Shown: one piece after another, positions 16,577 to 25,783 of the stretch | Layout: every line of letters begins with the position of its first letter | Position numbering within the stretch: position 1 is the stretch's first letter | From: Thiobacillus sp. | Lineage (GTDB): Bacteria > Pseudomonadota > Gammaproteobacteria > Burkholderiales > Thiobacillaceae | DNA: 64,000 nucleotides | Reading direction: 5' to 3' | NCBI GenBank assembly: GCA_030679915.1 | Contig: JAUXRY010000041.1 | Coordinates: 1-64,000, forward strand | Notes under the pieces: model-generated | The model's database searches: none | Told to the model about the DNA's origin: nothing | Seen by the model: only the letters and a program-made list of their open reading frames with translations | Position numbers and translations under genes: made by a program

Positions 16577-17512
16577 TCAGGCGTGCGAGGTGGGCACCGG
16601 GTAAGTGCCGCGGACCAGTGGATGAGCCACCAATACTTCGGGTTGCAGGGTGATGTGACGAATACCGTGCTGGTCATCCATGGTCTGACGTGCAATTTCC
16701 AGGATGTCGGGCCAATCAGATAGTTCGCGGATTTCCAGATGAGCTGAAAGCGCGATGGTGCCGGAAGAGAGGGTCCATACATGCAAATCGTGCACGCGCA
16801 GCACGCCGTCAAGCTTGGCTAGATCTTGCCCGACAACGTTAAGTCGGACGTGGCCGGGTACGCCTTCCATCAGGACATGCACCACTTCACGCAGCAGGCG
16901 GAGCGCAGAGACAAGAATCAGGGCGGCCACCAGCAGTGAGAGTAGCGGGTCGATCGGCGTCCACCCAGTGGTGACGATCACGATGCCTGCGGTGATTGCG
17001 GCCACCGAGCCCAATGCGTCGCCCAGCACATGCAGCAATGCCGCACGGCTGTTCAGCGTATGTTCGCCGCGCGAGAGCACCCAGGCGACGACAAGGTTGA
17101 TGATGAGGCCGATGACCGCTACGCCAATAACGGCGCTGCCCTTGATGTCGCGTGGGGTGCCGAAGCGGTCGATGGCTTCGTGCACGATGTAACCAATCAA
17201 TACCAGCATCAGCAGACTGTTGAACAATGCCGCCAGCACCTCGGCGCGTACCAGTCCATAGGAATGCTTTGCACTGGGTGGTCGCCGTGCCAGCCAGGCG
17301 GCACCGGCCGCCAGTCCCAATGCGGAGCTGTCGGTGAGCATGTGGGCAGCATCAGACAGCAGCGCAAGCGATCCGGACCACCAGCCTGCCAGTGCTTCAA
17401 TGCCGGAAAACGACAGCGTCAGCACCAGCGCAATGATCAGCGTCGCGCCTTGCCCGGTGTGATGATGGTGGCCGTGATCGTGGCCGTCGTGATTGTGTTC
17501 AGGAGCGGGCAC
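16577..17512 (-). CDS. Cation diffusion facilitator, ZitB/CzcD-like
   Basis: Proton-coupled exporter of Zn2+ or similar ions. About 311 aa. A His-rich N-terminus (EHNHDGHDHGHHHH) precedes six membrane helices. Metal-site motifs are LSDAAHMLTDS in helix 2 and HVLGDALGSV in helix 5, the HD/HD set typical of zinc CDFs. A C-terminal ferredoxin-like domain (VHDLHVWTLSSGTIALSAHLEI) follows. The start is uncertain: GTG at 17512 fits family length and overlaps the nagZ end by 14 bases, while ATG at 17587 would overlap by 89. Confidence 0.88.
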   Translation of the reverse strand: MPAPEHNHDGHDHGHHHHTGQGATLIIALVLTLSFSGIEALAGWWSGSLALLSDAAHMLTDSSALGLAAGAAWLARRPPSAKHSYGLVRAEVLAALFNSLLMLVLIGYIVHEAIDRFGTPRDIKGSAVIGVAVIGLIINLVVAWVLSRGEHTLNSRAALLHVLGDALGSVAAITAGIVIVTTGWTPIDPLLSLLVAALILVSALRLLREVVHVLMEGVPGHVRLNVVGQDLAKLDGVLRVHDLHVWTLSSGTIALSAHLEIRELSDWPDILEIARQTMDDQHGIRHITLQPEVLVAHPLVRGTYPVPTSHA

Positions 17513-18584
17513 AGTAATCGGTCGGGTCGACTTGCAGATTGAGGTCGGCGGATGCCTGGCCGAGGCCGGCGATGTGGTGGAGCGCATTGACGTAGCGGAC
17601 GGATTCGCGCAATTCAGTCATCGTTGCCGGATGTGGATGGCCGTGCATACGGGCCAGCCGTGCGCGGGCGGGTGCGGGCCAATCCACTTTCAGATTGGCC
17701 AGAACTTCGTCGGCCAGATCCGGGCGGTTGCAAACCAGGGCCATGTCGCAGCCTGCTTCGATTGCCGCGGTAACCCGCTCCACCATGCCGCCCGCCACCC
17801 CTGCGGCTTCCATGCAGAGGTCGTCGCTGAACACGGTGCCGTCGAACTGCAATTGATGACGCAGAATTTTTTGCAGCCATAGCTTCGAAAATCCGGCGGG
17901 GAGGCTGTCGACCTCGGGGTAGATCACGTGAGCCGGCATGACCGCTGCAAGCCCGGCTTCGATCATCAGACGGAAGGGCACCAGATCAGCGATGGCGATG
18001 TCGGCGAGCGTGCGCTCGTCCATCGGGATGGCGACATGCGAATCGGCCACCACAAAACCATGACCGGGAAAATGCTTGCCGCACGCGGCCATCCCCGCGT
18101 CCTTCATGCCCAGCATCACGGCCTGGCCAAGTTGAAACACCGCATGTGGATCGGCGTGGAATGAACGGTCTCCAATGACCGAAGAGGCGCCATAATCCAG
18201 ATCGAGCACCGGCCCAAAACTGAAATCGACCCCGTGTGCGCGCAATTCACTTGCCAGCACAAACCCGGTTTCACGCGCCAACTCGCGCGCGCGTTGCGGA
18301 TGGTCGTTCCAGATTTCACCGAACGTCCGCATCGGCGGAATCCGGGTAAAGCCTTCACGAAACCGCTGCACGCGTCCGCCCTCGTAATCGACAGCGATCA
18401 GCAGCGGCGCAGGTTTAAGAGCGTGGATTTCTGCGGTCAGCGCAGCCAGTTGTGCAGCATTGCAGTAATTGCGGGTGAACAGAATCACGCCGCCCACCAG
18501 AGGATGACTCAGTCTCTTGCGGTCCTCATCGGTGAGTTCGGTACCTGCAACATCGAGCATCAAGGGGCCTAGCGTCATGGTCAT
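17499..18584 (-). CDS. nagZ: Beta-N-acetylhexosaminidase (NagZ)
   Basis: Cytoplasmic peptidoglycan-recycling enzyme that removes GlcNAc from anhydro-muropeptides; family GH3. The 361-aa product has MLDVAGTELTDEDRKRLSHP, IAVDYEGGRVQRFREGFTR and the catalytic-loop motif GKHFPGHGFVVADSHV, then the nucleophile region FSDDLCM. AAGGA is only directly before the first ATG (18584), so the second ATG at 18578, two codons in, may be the true start. acpS lies 19 bases upstream. ampD at 52 kb acts later in the same recycling pathway. Confidence 0.94.
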   Translation of the reverse strand: MTMTLGPLMLDVAGTELTDEDRKRLSHPLVGGVILFTRNYCNAAQLAALTAEIHALKPAPLLIAVDYEGGRVQRFREGFTRIPPMRTFGEIWNDHPQRARELARETGFVLASELRAHGVDFSFGPVLDLDYGASSVIGDRSFHADPHAVFQLGQAVMLGMKDAGMAACGKHFPGHGFVVADSHVAIPMDERTLADIAIADLVPFRLMIEAGLAAVMPAHVIYPEVDSLPAGFSKLWLQKILRHQLQFDGTVFSDDLCMEAAGVAGGMVERVTAAIEAGCDMALVCNRPDLADEVLANLKVDWPAPARARLARMHGHPHPATMTELRESVRYVNALHHIAGLGQASADLNLQVDPTDYCARS

Positions 18585-18603
18585 TCCTTTATAGGGTTAG
18601 GCG

Positions 18604-19017
18604 TCACGCTGGATGGTCCAGCCTGTTTTGTGGGTCGCCGGACTGCTCCAGCACGACAAACGCCAGCACAAGGTCCCCCTCATCCGACAGGGAAGCATGA
18701 TACGAATTAATGCCGCGTGCCACGAGCCAGGCGGTGAGTTCGGGTGCGCATTCGATGTGAGGTTTGCCGAGTGCGTCGCGCAACACCGCAATGTTGCGTA
18801 GCGATACCGGTGCGCGCAGCCCGGTTCCCGTGGCCTTGGCAAACGCCTCTTTGACCGCAAAGCATTTGGCCAAAAACCGCGCCGGATCGCGGCTGGAAAA
18901 ATAACCCGCATGTTCGGCCGGGGCAAGGATGCGGTCAGCATAATGCTCGCCAAAGCGGGCGAGACCGCTGCGTATCCGGTCAGCATCCAGCAGGTCGGTG
19001 CCCACGCCGTGTATCAA
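18604..19017 (-). CDS. acpS: Holo-[acyl-carrier-protein] synthase
   Basis: Attaches the 4'-phosphopantetheine arm to acyl carrier protein. About 137 aa from TTG at 19017, whose TTGA overlaps the stop of the radical SAM gene and which has AAAGGTGA close upstream. The product then begins with the family motif GVGTDLLDADRI (Mg-binding Asp) and continues with FLAKCFAVKEAFAKATGTGL (second Mg-binding Glu). NSYHASLSDEGDLVLAFVVLE is the C-terminal strand. The frame open to 19077 adds residues unlike the family. Confidence 0.9.
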   Translation of the reverse strand: MIHGVGTDLLDADRIRSGLARFGEHYADRILAPAEHAGYFSSRDPARFLAKCFAVKEAFAKATGTGLRAPVSLRNIAVLRDALGKPHIECAPELTAWLVARGINSYHASLSDEGDLVLAFVVLEQSGDPQNRLDHPA

Positions 19018-19871
19018 AGTGTCACCTTTACCGGCAAACCGGCTGCACGAATGGTCTCGGCATAGGCGTTCAGCCATTCAATGGGCAGGGCAGAGAGATG
19101 GCTGGCTTGCGGCTGCATGGAGGGGCGTGCCAAGCCATAGAGCAAGACACCCTGAACCGGAATCTGTTGTTGTCGGATGCGCTTCACTGCGGCCAGATAG
19201 GCTTCTTGTTCCATCGCAGAAGGGGGCGCGCCATCCACCGCCAGCACGCAGGTTTGCAGCCAGGTGGGGCACAAACGCGCAGCCACGGCCAAGCGTTCTA
19301 ATTGTTTTTCCGGTGAAATGCGGGTCTGGTTGATCGCACGCATGCCACTTGGTGTTGCGCTGTCGAACTTGAACCAGACTTCGCCGTTCAATGCGGCCAT
19401 TTTCATGAGGCCGTCCTGCACCCGTGGCCGGTCGGTCTGACTGCCATTGGTGATCAGCACCAGCTTGATCTTCCCGGTCAGATCGAAATCCGCCATCACC
19501 CGGCCGATCAACTCGATTGCATGCGGAAACGCCTTGGCAGTGGTTGGCTCGCCGTTGCCCGACAGGGCAATGTCATTCAAGCGCCGGACTTCCTCGGGTA
19601 CCCGCTTTTGCATGAAGTCGCCGTGGAGAATATCGGTGAGCATCGTGCGCAACTCCGCTTCAAGTTGCACCAGATCGATCTCTGGCGCGGTCCCGCGCAC
19701 CAGGTCCGGTACCTGACAATACACACATGCCCAGTTGCAGGCGTTGTTGGGGTTGAGGTTGACGCCCACCGACACGCCGCCGGCGCGGCGCGAGACGACG
19801 GGATACACATAGGTCATCCCCGCTGTGTCGCGGTTATGGTTTTCTGGAGTGAGGGGTGCGGTCAGTGCCAT
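19014..19871 (-). CDS. Radical SAM protein (COG0731-like)
   Basis: A 285-aa enzyme with the [4Fe-4S]/SAM signature C-x3-C-x2-C in NACNWACVYCQV, a glycine-rich SAM-binding stretch (LSGNGEPTTAKAFP) and VLITNGSQTDRPRV. The layout resembles the COG0731/TYW1-like family. The substrate is unknown and I would not assign wybutosine synthesis in a bacterium. The first ATG (19871) lacks a clear ribosome site; ATG at 19817 (MTYVYPVVSRRAGG) is a good alternative. acpS overlaps its stop by four bases. Confidence 0.8.
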   Translation of the reverse strand: MALTAPLTPENHNRDTAGMTYVYPVVSRRAGGVSVGVNLNPNNACNWACVYCQVPDLVRGTAPEIDLVQLEAELRTMLTDILHGDFMQKRVPEEVRRLNDIALSGNGEPTTAKAFPHAIELIGRVMADFDLTGKIKLVLITNGSQTDRPRVQDGLMKMAALNGEVWFKFDSATPSGMRAINQTRISPEKQLERLAVAARLCPTWLQTCVLAVDGAPPSAMEQEAYLAAVKRIRQQQIPVQGVLLYGLARPSMQPQASHLSALPIEWLNAYAETIRAAGLPVKVTL

Positions 19872-20021
19872 GGCTGGATTTTCGCATTAACTGCGCGGCG
19901 AAAACAGAAAAACACCCAGCTGATCGTTTTGATCAAGCGCGTAGCGCCGGATCGTACCGTTTCGAAAACACATCTTGGTCTTGGCGAACGGGCTGGGCCG
20001 ACAACGCCAAAACACGAAATC

Positions 20022-20111
20022 TGGCGGAAGCGGTGAGATTCGAACTCACGGAGGACTCACATCCTCGCCGGTTTTCAAGACCGGTGCCTTAAACCGCTCG
20101 GCCACGCTTCC
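20022..20111 (-). tRNA. tRNA-Ser (anticodon TGA)
   Basis: A 90-nt class II tRNA on the minus strand. GGAAGCG pairs with CGCTTCC, the anticodon stem CCGGT/ACCGG holds TCTTGAAAA, a long variable arm is present (CGAGGATGTGAGTCCTCCG region), the T-loop is GTTCGAATC, and CCA is encoded at 20024-20022. Confidence 0.96.
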
Positions 20112-20366
20112 AAGGCGCGCATTGTAACGGTTTCAGTTTGGTTTGTGCGGGTGAACAGGTAGTTTCAGAAGCATCGGGCCGCTTGTCGCGGTTTCGTCAA
20201 AAAGTGTCAGGTTTTCATGGTTTGGCCCAAGGGTGGTGCGCGGGCCAAACTTGGCCGCCCTACAAATCCGAGTAAAACCAACACCTTGAAAAATGGCTTA
20301 AGCCGACAACAAATTGGCATAAATGCTGCAAGTCAGTGGGGACTTGAATACAAACGAAACCTTCTT

Positions 20367-21875
20367 ATGTCCGAATTGTTTGAAATGTTGAGTACGATCA
20401 CCCGCCGCAGAAAGAATGCAGGGGGATCACCATTCGCATCGGTGAAGGCGACCGAAAAATGGTTGAAAACACTGCCTTCCGACTCGGACTACGATGCGCA
20501 TCATGCCTTGGTCGAAGGGCTGGAGCGATTTAACGCGGGCAACGAAGCCGTTACGCTCAGCAGGATGAAGTCGCTGCTGAAGATCGAATCAGCAGGCCTC
20601 CCCTTGCAAGCAGGCATTGTTGAGCAGTATGTCCGCAACCAGGCAGCGTTTCGGCTGGCACGTCAGGCCTTGTGGCGTGAGTCGTGGGTATTCTGGTCGC
20701 TGCTGGCCGAGGCTTGGCTGGTGATGCTCAAGCAGGCCTATCGTGTCGAGGCAAGTGCCGAACTCAAACCCTTTGCCGCCGAGATGGCCGCTCGCGCCAT
20801 TCACTATGCGGGGCTGGTAATACGCTGGGACTACCATCAGGCGCGTATTCCGGCTGGTTCAGCCTGGCGACGTGTGCACAAGATTTATCGTCTGGTCGAA
20901 CGTGATGGTTTTGCGAGCCAGGAAGTGCTGATCAATGGCAAATCAACGCATTGTGCCCGCGAGTATTCGTTGGTGGTGCTGATGGGACTGGTGCATCCGA
21001 TAGGCTATCGTGCCCAGGAAATAGAATCCATCGCGCAAATCCTTCACGATTTCAAGCCTTTGTCGTTACCAACGCAGATTCCAGAGCGTGACATTCATAC
21101 CCATGTGGTTGATCTGTCGCTGAGCGAAGGGGCCTGCATATTGGATGATGAGTGGGTGCAGGGCCGACGCCTGCGCTATTTTGATCACAGGGCTTTGGTT
21201 GCCTACCTGAAAGATTTTGATCAGGGGAATGCGGATGAATCGGAAAACATTTTGACCTGCCAGGCAGCGAGTCTGATTGAACGGGGTGGAATACGCCGCA
21301 ATCGCCAGCGCACCCACCGCTTTGGCCGGGTGTGGGTAGCAGCCGGCATGAATAACATTTTGACTGCACTTGCGAGCTCCGATCCGGAGAAAACCCGTCC
21401 GGCATTGGAGCCCTGGATGCTGCGTGATGAAAGCACCGAAGGGATGGGCTTTGCGCTTCCTGATGAACCCGAAGTGCCGCACGGTCGCTTGGTGGCGGTG
21501 AGTTGGGATCCCGCAGAAGGTGTTTGGCAGTTGATGGCAATCCGTTGGAATCGTCAGGAAGATGGCCAGCATCTGATTGGCACACAACGTTTGTCACGCC
21601 ATCCCAAGCGGGTAGAAGTTTCTTTTGAAACCGAGGTGCCAACCGGCGCATCCGACAAAACCTGGGCGGTGTTCTTGCCGTTGACGAATACTGAACAAGG
21701 GGTCAGCAATTTACTGTTACCGCCAACCCATTACCGCTTGGGTGCCGCAATGATGTTGCGCGACGGCGACATGATTTATCGTTTACGGCTGGGCGAGGTG
21801 CAGGAAAGCCATGAGGGCTGGCTGCGCGTGGGGATGGATGTGATTGGGCGGGAGCAGTTCGCCGTTGCCGCTTAA
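20367..21875 (+). CDS. Uncharacterised protein with PilZ-like C-terminal motifs
   Basis: About 502 aa from ATG at 20367; an ATG at 20217 would add 50 residues of poor complexity. I do not recognise the family. The first half is helical (ARQALWRESWVFWSLLAEAWLVML). In the second half the spacing of R..RQRTHRFGR and RDESTEGMGF recalls the RxxxR and (D/N)xSxxG motifs of PilZ c-di-GMP-binding domains, followed by strand-rich sequence. c-di-GMP binding is therefore possible but unproven. It stands alone on the plus strand between tRNA-Ser and a Nudix gene on the other strand. Confidence 0.75.
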   Translation: MSELFEMLSTITRRRKNAGGSPFASVKATEKWLKTLPSDSDYDAHHALVEGLERFNAGNEAVTLSRMKSLLKIESAGLPLQAGIVEQYVRNQAAFRLARQALWRESWVFWSLLAEAWLVMLKQAYRVEASAELKPFAAEMAARAIHYAGLVIRWDYHQARIPAGSAWRRVHKIYRLVERDGFASQEVLINGKSTHCAREYSLVVLMGLVHPIGYRAQEIESIAQILHDFKPLSLPTQIPERDIHTHVVDLSLSEGACILDDEWVQGRRLRYFDHRALVAYLKDFDQGNADESENILTCQAASLIERGGIRRNRQRTHRFGRVWVAAGMNNILTALASSDPEKTRPALEPWMLRDESTEGMGFALPDEPEVPHGRLVAVSWDPAEGVWQLMAIRWNRQEDGQHLIGTQRLSRHPKRVEVSFETEVPTGASDKTWAVFLPLTNTEQGVSNLLLPPTHYRLGAAMMLRDGDMIYRLRLGEVQESHEGWLRVGMDVIGREQFAVAA

Positions 21876-21895
21876 AGGGCCACCAGTCCTCAGGC

Positions 21896-22429
21896 CTAGC
21901 GGGTGCGAATGTCGCCGAAGTGAAAGTCGAAAGAACCGGTGCGACGGTCGCGGAAATATTGCTCCAGCGTCGCCTGAACCGTGCGAAATGCGATGTCGTT
22001 CCAGGGGATTTCGGCTTCGGTAAAGAGCCGGGTTTCCAGTGACTCAATCCCGGGCTGAAAGTCCAGATCAAGCAGTCGGGCACGGAACAGCAAATACACC
22101 TGATTAATGTGCGGCAAGTTGTAGAGCGTATAAAGTCCACCCATTTCAATGCGCGCGCCAGCTTCTTCCCAGGTCTCTCGTGCGGCACCTTCAAGCGTGG
22201 TTTCGCCATTTTCCATAAAGCCAGCAGGCAAGGTCCAGAGCCCGTACTTGGGTTCGATGGCGCGTCGGCACAGCAAGACCTTGTCTTCCCACTCGGGAAT
22301 GCAGCCCACGACCATTTTGGGATTTTGATAATGGATGACGCCACAGTCCGGGCACACATGGCGTGGCAGTTGGTCACCTTCCGGCACGCGTAAAACAACG
22401 GTGCTGCCACATTCGCTGCAAAATTTCAT
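21896..22429 (-). CDS. Nudix hydrolase with zinc ribbon
   Basis: A 177-aa hydrolase of nucleoside-diphosphate derivatives. The N-terminal zinc ribbon has CSECG and CPDCG. The Nudix box reads GFMENGETTLEGAARETWEEAGARI, matching G-x5-E-x7-RE-x2-EE-x-G. The substrate is not predictable; NAD(H)-, ADP-ribose- or FAD-type substrates occur in this zinc-ribbon subgroup. It converges with the unknown gene ending at 21875, with 20 bases between. Confidence 0.88.
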   Translation of the reverse strand: MKFCSECGSTVVLRVPEGDQLPRHVCPDCGVIHYQNPKMVVGCIPEWEDKVLLCRRAIEPKYGLWTLPAGFMENGETTLEGAARETWEEAGARIEMGGLYTLYNLPHINQVYLLFRARLLDLDFQPGIESLETRLFTEAEIPWNDIAFRTVQATLEQYFRDRRTGSFDFHFGDIRTR

Positions 22430-22554
22430 GCTGCATCCAATCGGTTAATTCAGGGAAGGTAGCAAAATCTCCCCACCTTGATCAAGGACGAAACTTGGAC
22501 CCGGCTTCGCGAGCGTTTATCATTTGGCCTCATTTATCGTTGTTTTGACTGTCC

Positions 22555-23598
22555 ATGCGCCCCTCCCATATTGAAACCATCCTCGATCGCGAGTTTGAAA
22601 GCGCTGCCGAAGGCCACCATACGCCCGTCATGCTGTGGGGCCCACCTGGGGTGGGAAAGTCACAGATAGTGGCGAAGATAGCCCTGCAGCACGGCGTGCC
22701 GCTGATCGACATTCGCCTGTCGCAGATGGAACCCACCGATCTGCGTGGCATTCCGTTCCGTAACGGTCAACTGGTTGAGTGGTCAATCCCCTCGGTGTTG
22801 CCGGATGCCGAACGCCATGGTCCCGCCGGCATTCTGTTTCTGGATGAAATCACTTCAGCCCCGCCGACGGTTTCGGCCGCGGCCTATCAACTGATTCTCG
22901 ATCGTCGGTTGGGTGAGTATCAGGTGCCTGAAGGTTGGGTGATCTTTGCCGCCGGCAACCGTCAGGGCGACCGTGGCGTCACCTACGCCATGCCCGCACC
23001 GCTGGCCAACCGCTTCACCCATTATGAAGTCGAGGTCAATCTCGACGACTGGATAGTCTGGGCGAACAGCGTAGGTATCGATACCCGCGTGATCGCTTTT
23101 CTGCGCTTCCGTCCAGACCTGTTGTTCAGCTTTGATCCGGCGCACACGCCGATCGCTTTTCCCAGCCCGCGGTCGTGGGAATATGCCCATCGCGCGCTGC
23201 AAAAATTCGACAAGACCGAACTGCTGGCCGATTCGTTAATGGCGTGCGTCGGCCAGTCGGCCGGGCTGGAACTGAAAACCTTTGTCGACAACATGGCGCA
23301 GATGCCGGATCTCGATGCCATCATCAACGGCGAAGCGGCCGAGGTGCCCGAAGGCATTGATCTGCAATACGGCGTAGCCGCTGCGCTGGTGCGCAAGGCC
23401 ATGCAGGCCGCCGACAGCGGCAATGCCGTTGCGGTGTACGGCAACATCCTCAAATACGCGCAGCGGTTTCAGCAGCGCGAAATGGGCGTGATGCTGGTGT
23501 CCGACCTGCATCGTGCCGTGGGGCGGCCGCTGTTTGCGGTGCCAGCGTTTGCCGAGTGGGCCAACAGCATCACCGATCTGGTTTTGTACGAGCACTAG
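22555..23598 (+). CDS. MoxR-family AAA+ ATPase
   Basis: A 347-aa chaperone-like ATPase. Walker A is GPPGVGKSQIV (about residues 24-34), Walker B is ILFLDEITSAP, and a sensor region lies in IFAAGNRQGDRG. MoxR ATPases work with VWA-domain partners to insert cofactors or remodel complexes. The partner gene follows after three bases. The target complex is unknown; a metalloenzyme encoded elsewhere is one possibility. Confidence 0.87.
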   Translation: MRPSHIETILDREFESAAEGHHTPVMLWGPPGVGKSQIVAKIALQHGVPLIDIRLSQMEPTDLRGIPFRNGQLVEWSIPSVLPDAERHGPAGILFLDEITSAPPTVSAAAYQLILDRRLGEYQVPEGWVIFAAGNRQGDRGVTYAMPAPLANRFTHYEVEVNLDDWIVWANSVGIDTRVIAFLRFRPDLLFSFDPAHTPIAFPSPRSWEYAHRALQKFDKTELLADSLMACVGQSAGLELKTFVDNMAQMPDLDAIINGEAAEVPEGIDLQYGVAAALVRKAMQAADSGNAVAVYGNILKYAQRFQQREMGVMLVSDLHRAVGRPLFAVPAFAEWANSITDLVLYEH

Positions 23599-23601
23599 GC
23601 C

Positions 23602-24867
23602 ATGTTTGAAAAGGCTGACCAGCCCGACGCCGCGCTTCAACCGATTTTGACCAAGCTTGCAGCCGCACGAACCCGGCTCATCATGGAGCGGCCGTTTCTT
23701 GGTGCGCTGGTGATGCACCTGCCACTGAAAGTCGGCGGAGAGTGGTGCACCACCACTGGCACCGATGCGAAGGCGTTTTATTTCAACCCGAAATTTGTCG
23801 ACAATCTCTCGCTGGCGCAGACGCAGTTCATTCTTGCGCACGAGGCGATGCACTGCGCGATGGGCCATCCGCACCGCCGCAATCATCGGGTCAAACGACG
23901 CTGGGATGTGGCCTGCGATCATGCGGTTAATCTGATGCTGATCGAGGAAGGCCTGAAACCGCCGCTGCACGGCATCCTCGCCGACCAGAATTATGAAACC
24001 TTGTCGGCGGAAGAGATCTATCCGCTGATTCCGGAAGACACGCCTGAAGAATCGTTCGACCAGCACCTGTTCGATAGCGATAACGAGCAAGGCGGCAGCC
24101 CCGACGAAAACGAACGTCAGGATGACTCCGAGGGCAGCGAAGCGGGCGGCCAGGGCAAGGAAGGTCAGAGCGAAGCGGAACAGCAGCAAGGCAGTGGCAG
24201 CCAGGCGTCGCAAAAGCCCAACGAGATGTCGCCCAGCGAACGCGAAGAACTGTCCGAACAATGGAAAAACCGCCTCGCCGCTGCCGCTCAGGCCGCGCGC
24301 CAGGCCGGCAAATTATCGCAGTCGATGATGCGCTGGGTCGATGGCTTGCTGGCGCCGAGTTTGCCGTGGCGCGCGCTGCTGGCGCGCTTCTTTGCAGTCA
24401 ACCAGCGCGACGACTATTCGTGGCGTCGTCCTTCGCGGCGTGAAGGCGATGCCTTGCTGCCGCGACTGTCGAGCGAAGGGCTGGAAGTCATTGCCGTCAT
24501 CGACACCAGCGGATCGATTGGCGACGACGAACTGCGCCAATTCGTCACTGAACTCGATGCCCTGAAAGGCCAGGTGCGCGCCAAGGTCACGCTGCTGGCC
24601 TGCGACAATCACGTGGCTGACAACGCGCCGTGGGAATACGAGCCGTGGGACACCATGGAATTGCCCACCGATATTGAAGGCGGCGGCGGCACCGATTTTC
24701 GGCCGGTGTTCGACTGGGTCGAGCACGAAAACCGCAGCCCCAACATGCTGGTGTATTTCACCGATGCCGCTGGCGAATTCCCCAAGCTTCCACCCAACTA
24801 TCCGGTGATCTGGCTGGTCAAGGGCAAAGGCGTGGTGCCCTGGGGCGAGCGGGTGCAACTCAATTGA
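23602..24867 (+). CDS. VWA-like protein with metallopeptidase-type N-terminus (DUF2201 family)
   Basis: A 421-aa partner of the upstream MoxR ATPase. The N-terminal region carries HEAMHCAMGHP (HExxH at residues 80-84), the zinc-peptidase-like motif of the DUF2201 group. A Glu/Ser/Gln-rich low-complexity linker spans about residues 160-215. The C-terminal VWA-like domain has the MIDAS start DTSGSIGD (about residue 300) and GGGGTDFRPVF. Proteolysis is not established for this family. Its stop overlaps the possible TTG start of hslO. Confidence 0.85.
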   Translation: MFEKADQPDAALQPILTKLAAARTRLIMERPFLGALVMHLPLKVGGEWCTTTGTDAKAFYFNPKFVDNLSLAQTQFILAHEAMHCAMGHPHRRNHRVKRRWDVACDHAVNLMLIEEGLKPPLHGILADQNYETLSAEEIYPLIPEDTPEESFDQHLFDSDNEQGGSPDENERQDDSEGSEAGGQGKEGQSEAEQQQGSGSQASQKPNEMSPSEREELSEQWKNRLAAAAQAARQAGKLSQSMMRWVDGLLAPSLPWRALLARFFAVNQRDDYSWRRPSRREGDALLPRLSSEGLEVIAVIDTSGSIGDDELRQFVTELDALKGQVRAKVTLLACDNHVADNAPWEYEPWDTMELPTDIEGGGGTDFRPVFDWVEHENRSPNMLVYFTDAAGEFPKLPPNYPVIWLVKGKGVVPWGERVQLN

Positions 24868-24896
24868 ACCAGTCTGACGCATTGAAACCGGAACCC

Positions 24897-25772
24897 ATGA
24901 ACCCAGCCGATCCGCACCCCAACCGGGTACGCAGTTTTTTGTTCGAGCAGCTCGATATTCGCGGCGCCTGGGTCCAGTTGGGGTCTGCCTGGCGGGAAAT
25001 GACAGCGGGACGCGATTATGCCGAGCCAGTTCTCGGTCTGTTGGGGCAACTGGCTGCAGTCACCACACTGGTCTCGGGCAATCTCAAGCAGACCGGGCGG
25101 CTCACCTTTCAGTTGCGCGGCAATGGTGAGGTGTCGCTGCTGATCATGGATTGTGATGAGCAATTGCGGTTGCGCGGGATGGCGCGCGCAGCGGCTGAGG
25201 TGGCGGCGGGCAATTTGCCGACCTTGCTGGGGGAAGGCTCGTTAACCCTGACGCTGGACCAGGCCGGCATGAGCCAGCCTTACCAAAGCCACGTGCCGCT
25301 GCAGGGGGAAACCGTTGCGGACGTATTCGAGCATTACCTCGCTCAGTCCGAACAAGCGCCCACCCGGCTGTGGCTGGCGGCCAATCACGAAACAGCGGCG
25401 GGCCTGTTCCTGCAAGCGCTGCCGGGTGCCACCCTGCGCGATGCCGATGGCTGGAACCGGGTGCAGGTGCTGGCCGACACCGTGCGGGCAGACGAATTGC
25501 TCGAGCTGGGTTCGATCAAACTGATCGAGCGTCTGTTCGCCGAAGAAGACGTGCGGGTATACGATCCGCGCCCTGTCAATTACCACTGCCCCTATGATCC
25601 GGACAAGATCTATGCCATGTTGCAAAGTGTCGGGCAGGCCGAATGTGAAACCATCATTGCCGAACAGGGCGAGATCCGGGTCCACGACGATATCTGTAAT
25701 CATGAATATGTACTGGACGCGGCAGCTGTCGTCGCGCTTTTTACCCTGAAGGGCACAAGCAAATCAACTTGA
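24897..25772 (+). CDS. hslO: Hsp33-family chaperonin with degenerate zinc site
   Basis: Cytoplasmic holdase chaperone, 291 aa from ATG at 24897 (TTG at 24864 is an alternative that overlaps the VWA stop). The N-terminal substrate-binding domain is normal (VRSFLFEQLDIRGAWVQL, GNLKQTGRLTFQLRG). The C-terminal redox switch is not. The usual CxC reads CPY (Cys231, Tyr233) and the usual CxxC reads DDIC (Asp264, Cys267), so two of four zinc ligands are gone; Cys250 is extra. Oxidation-triggered unfolding as in E. coli may be lost or altered. Confidence 0.85.
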   Translation: MNPADPHPNRVRSFLFEQLDIRGAWVQLGSAWREMTAGRDYAEPVLGLLGQLAAVTTLVSGNLKQTGRLTFQLRGNGEVSLLIMDCDEQLRLRGMARAAAEVAAGNLPTLLGEGSLTLTLDQAGMSQPYQSHVPLQGETVADVFEHYLAQSEQAPTRLWLAANHETAAGLFLQALPGATLRDADGWNRVQVLADTVRADELLELGSIKLIERLFAEEDVRVYDPRPVNYHCPYDPDKIYAMLQSVGQAECETIIAEQGEIRVHDDICNHEYVLDAAAVVALFTLKGTSKST

Positions 25773-25783
25773 AAGGAAGCCGG

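Noticed and set aside
20217-20366. N-terminal extension of the PilZ-like protein from ATG 20217
   Set aside because: The 50 extra residues are of low complexity and begin just after tRNA-Ser, and neither start has a strong ribosome site; the shorter form looks more like a normal N-terminus.
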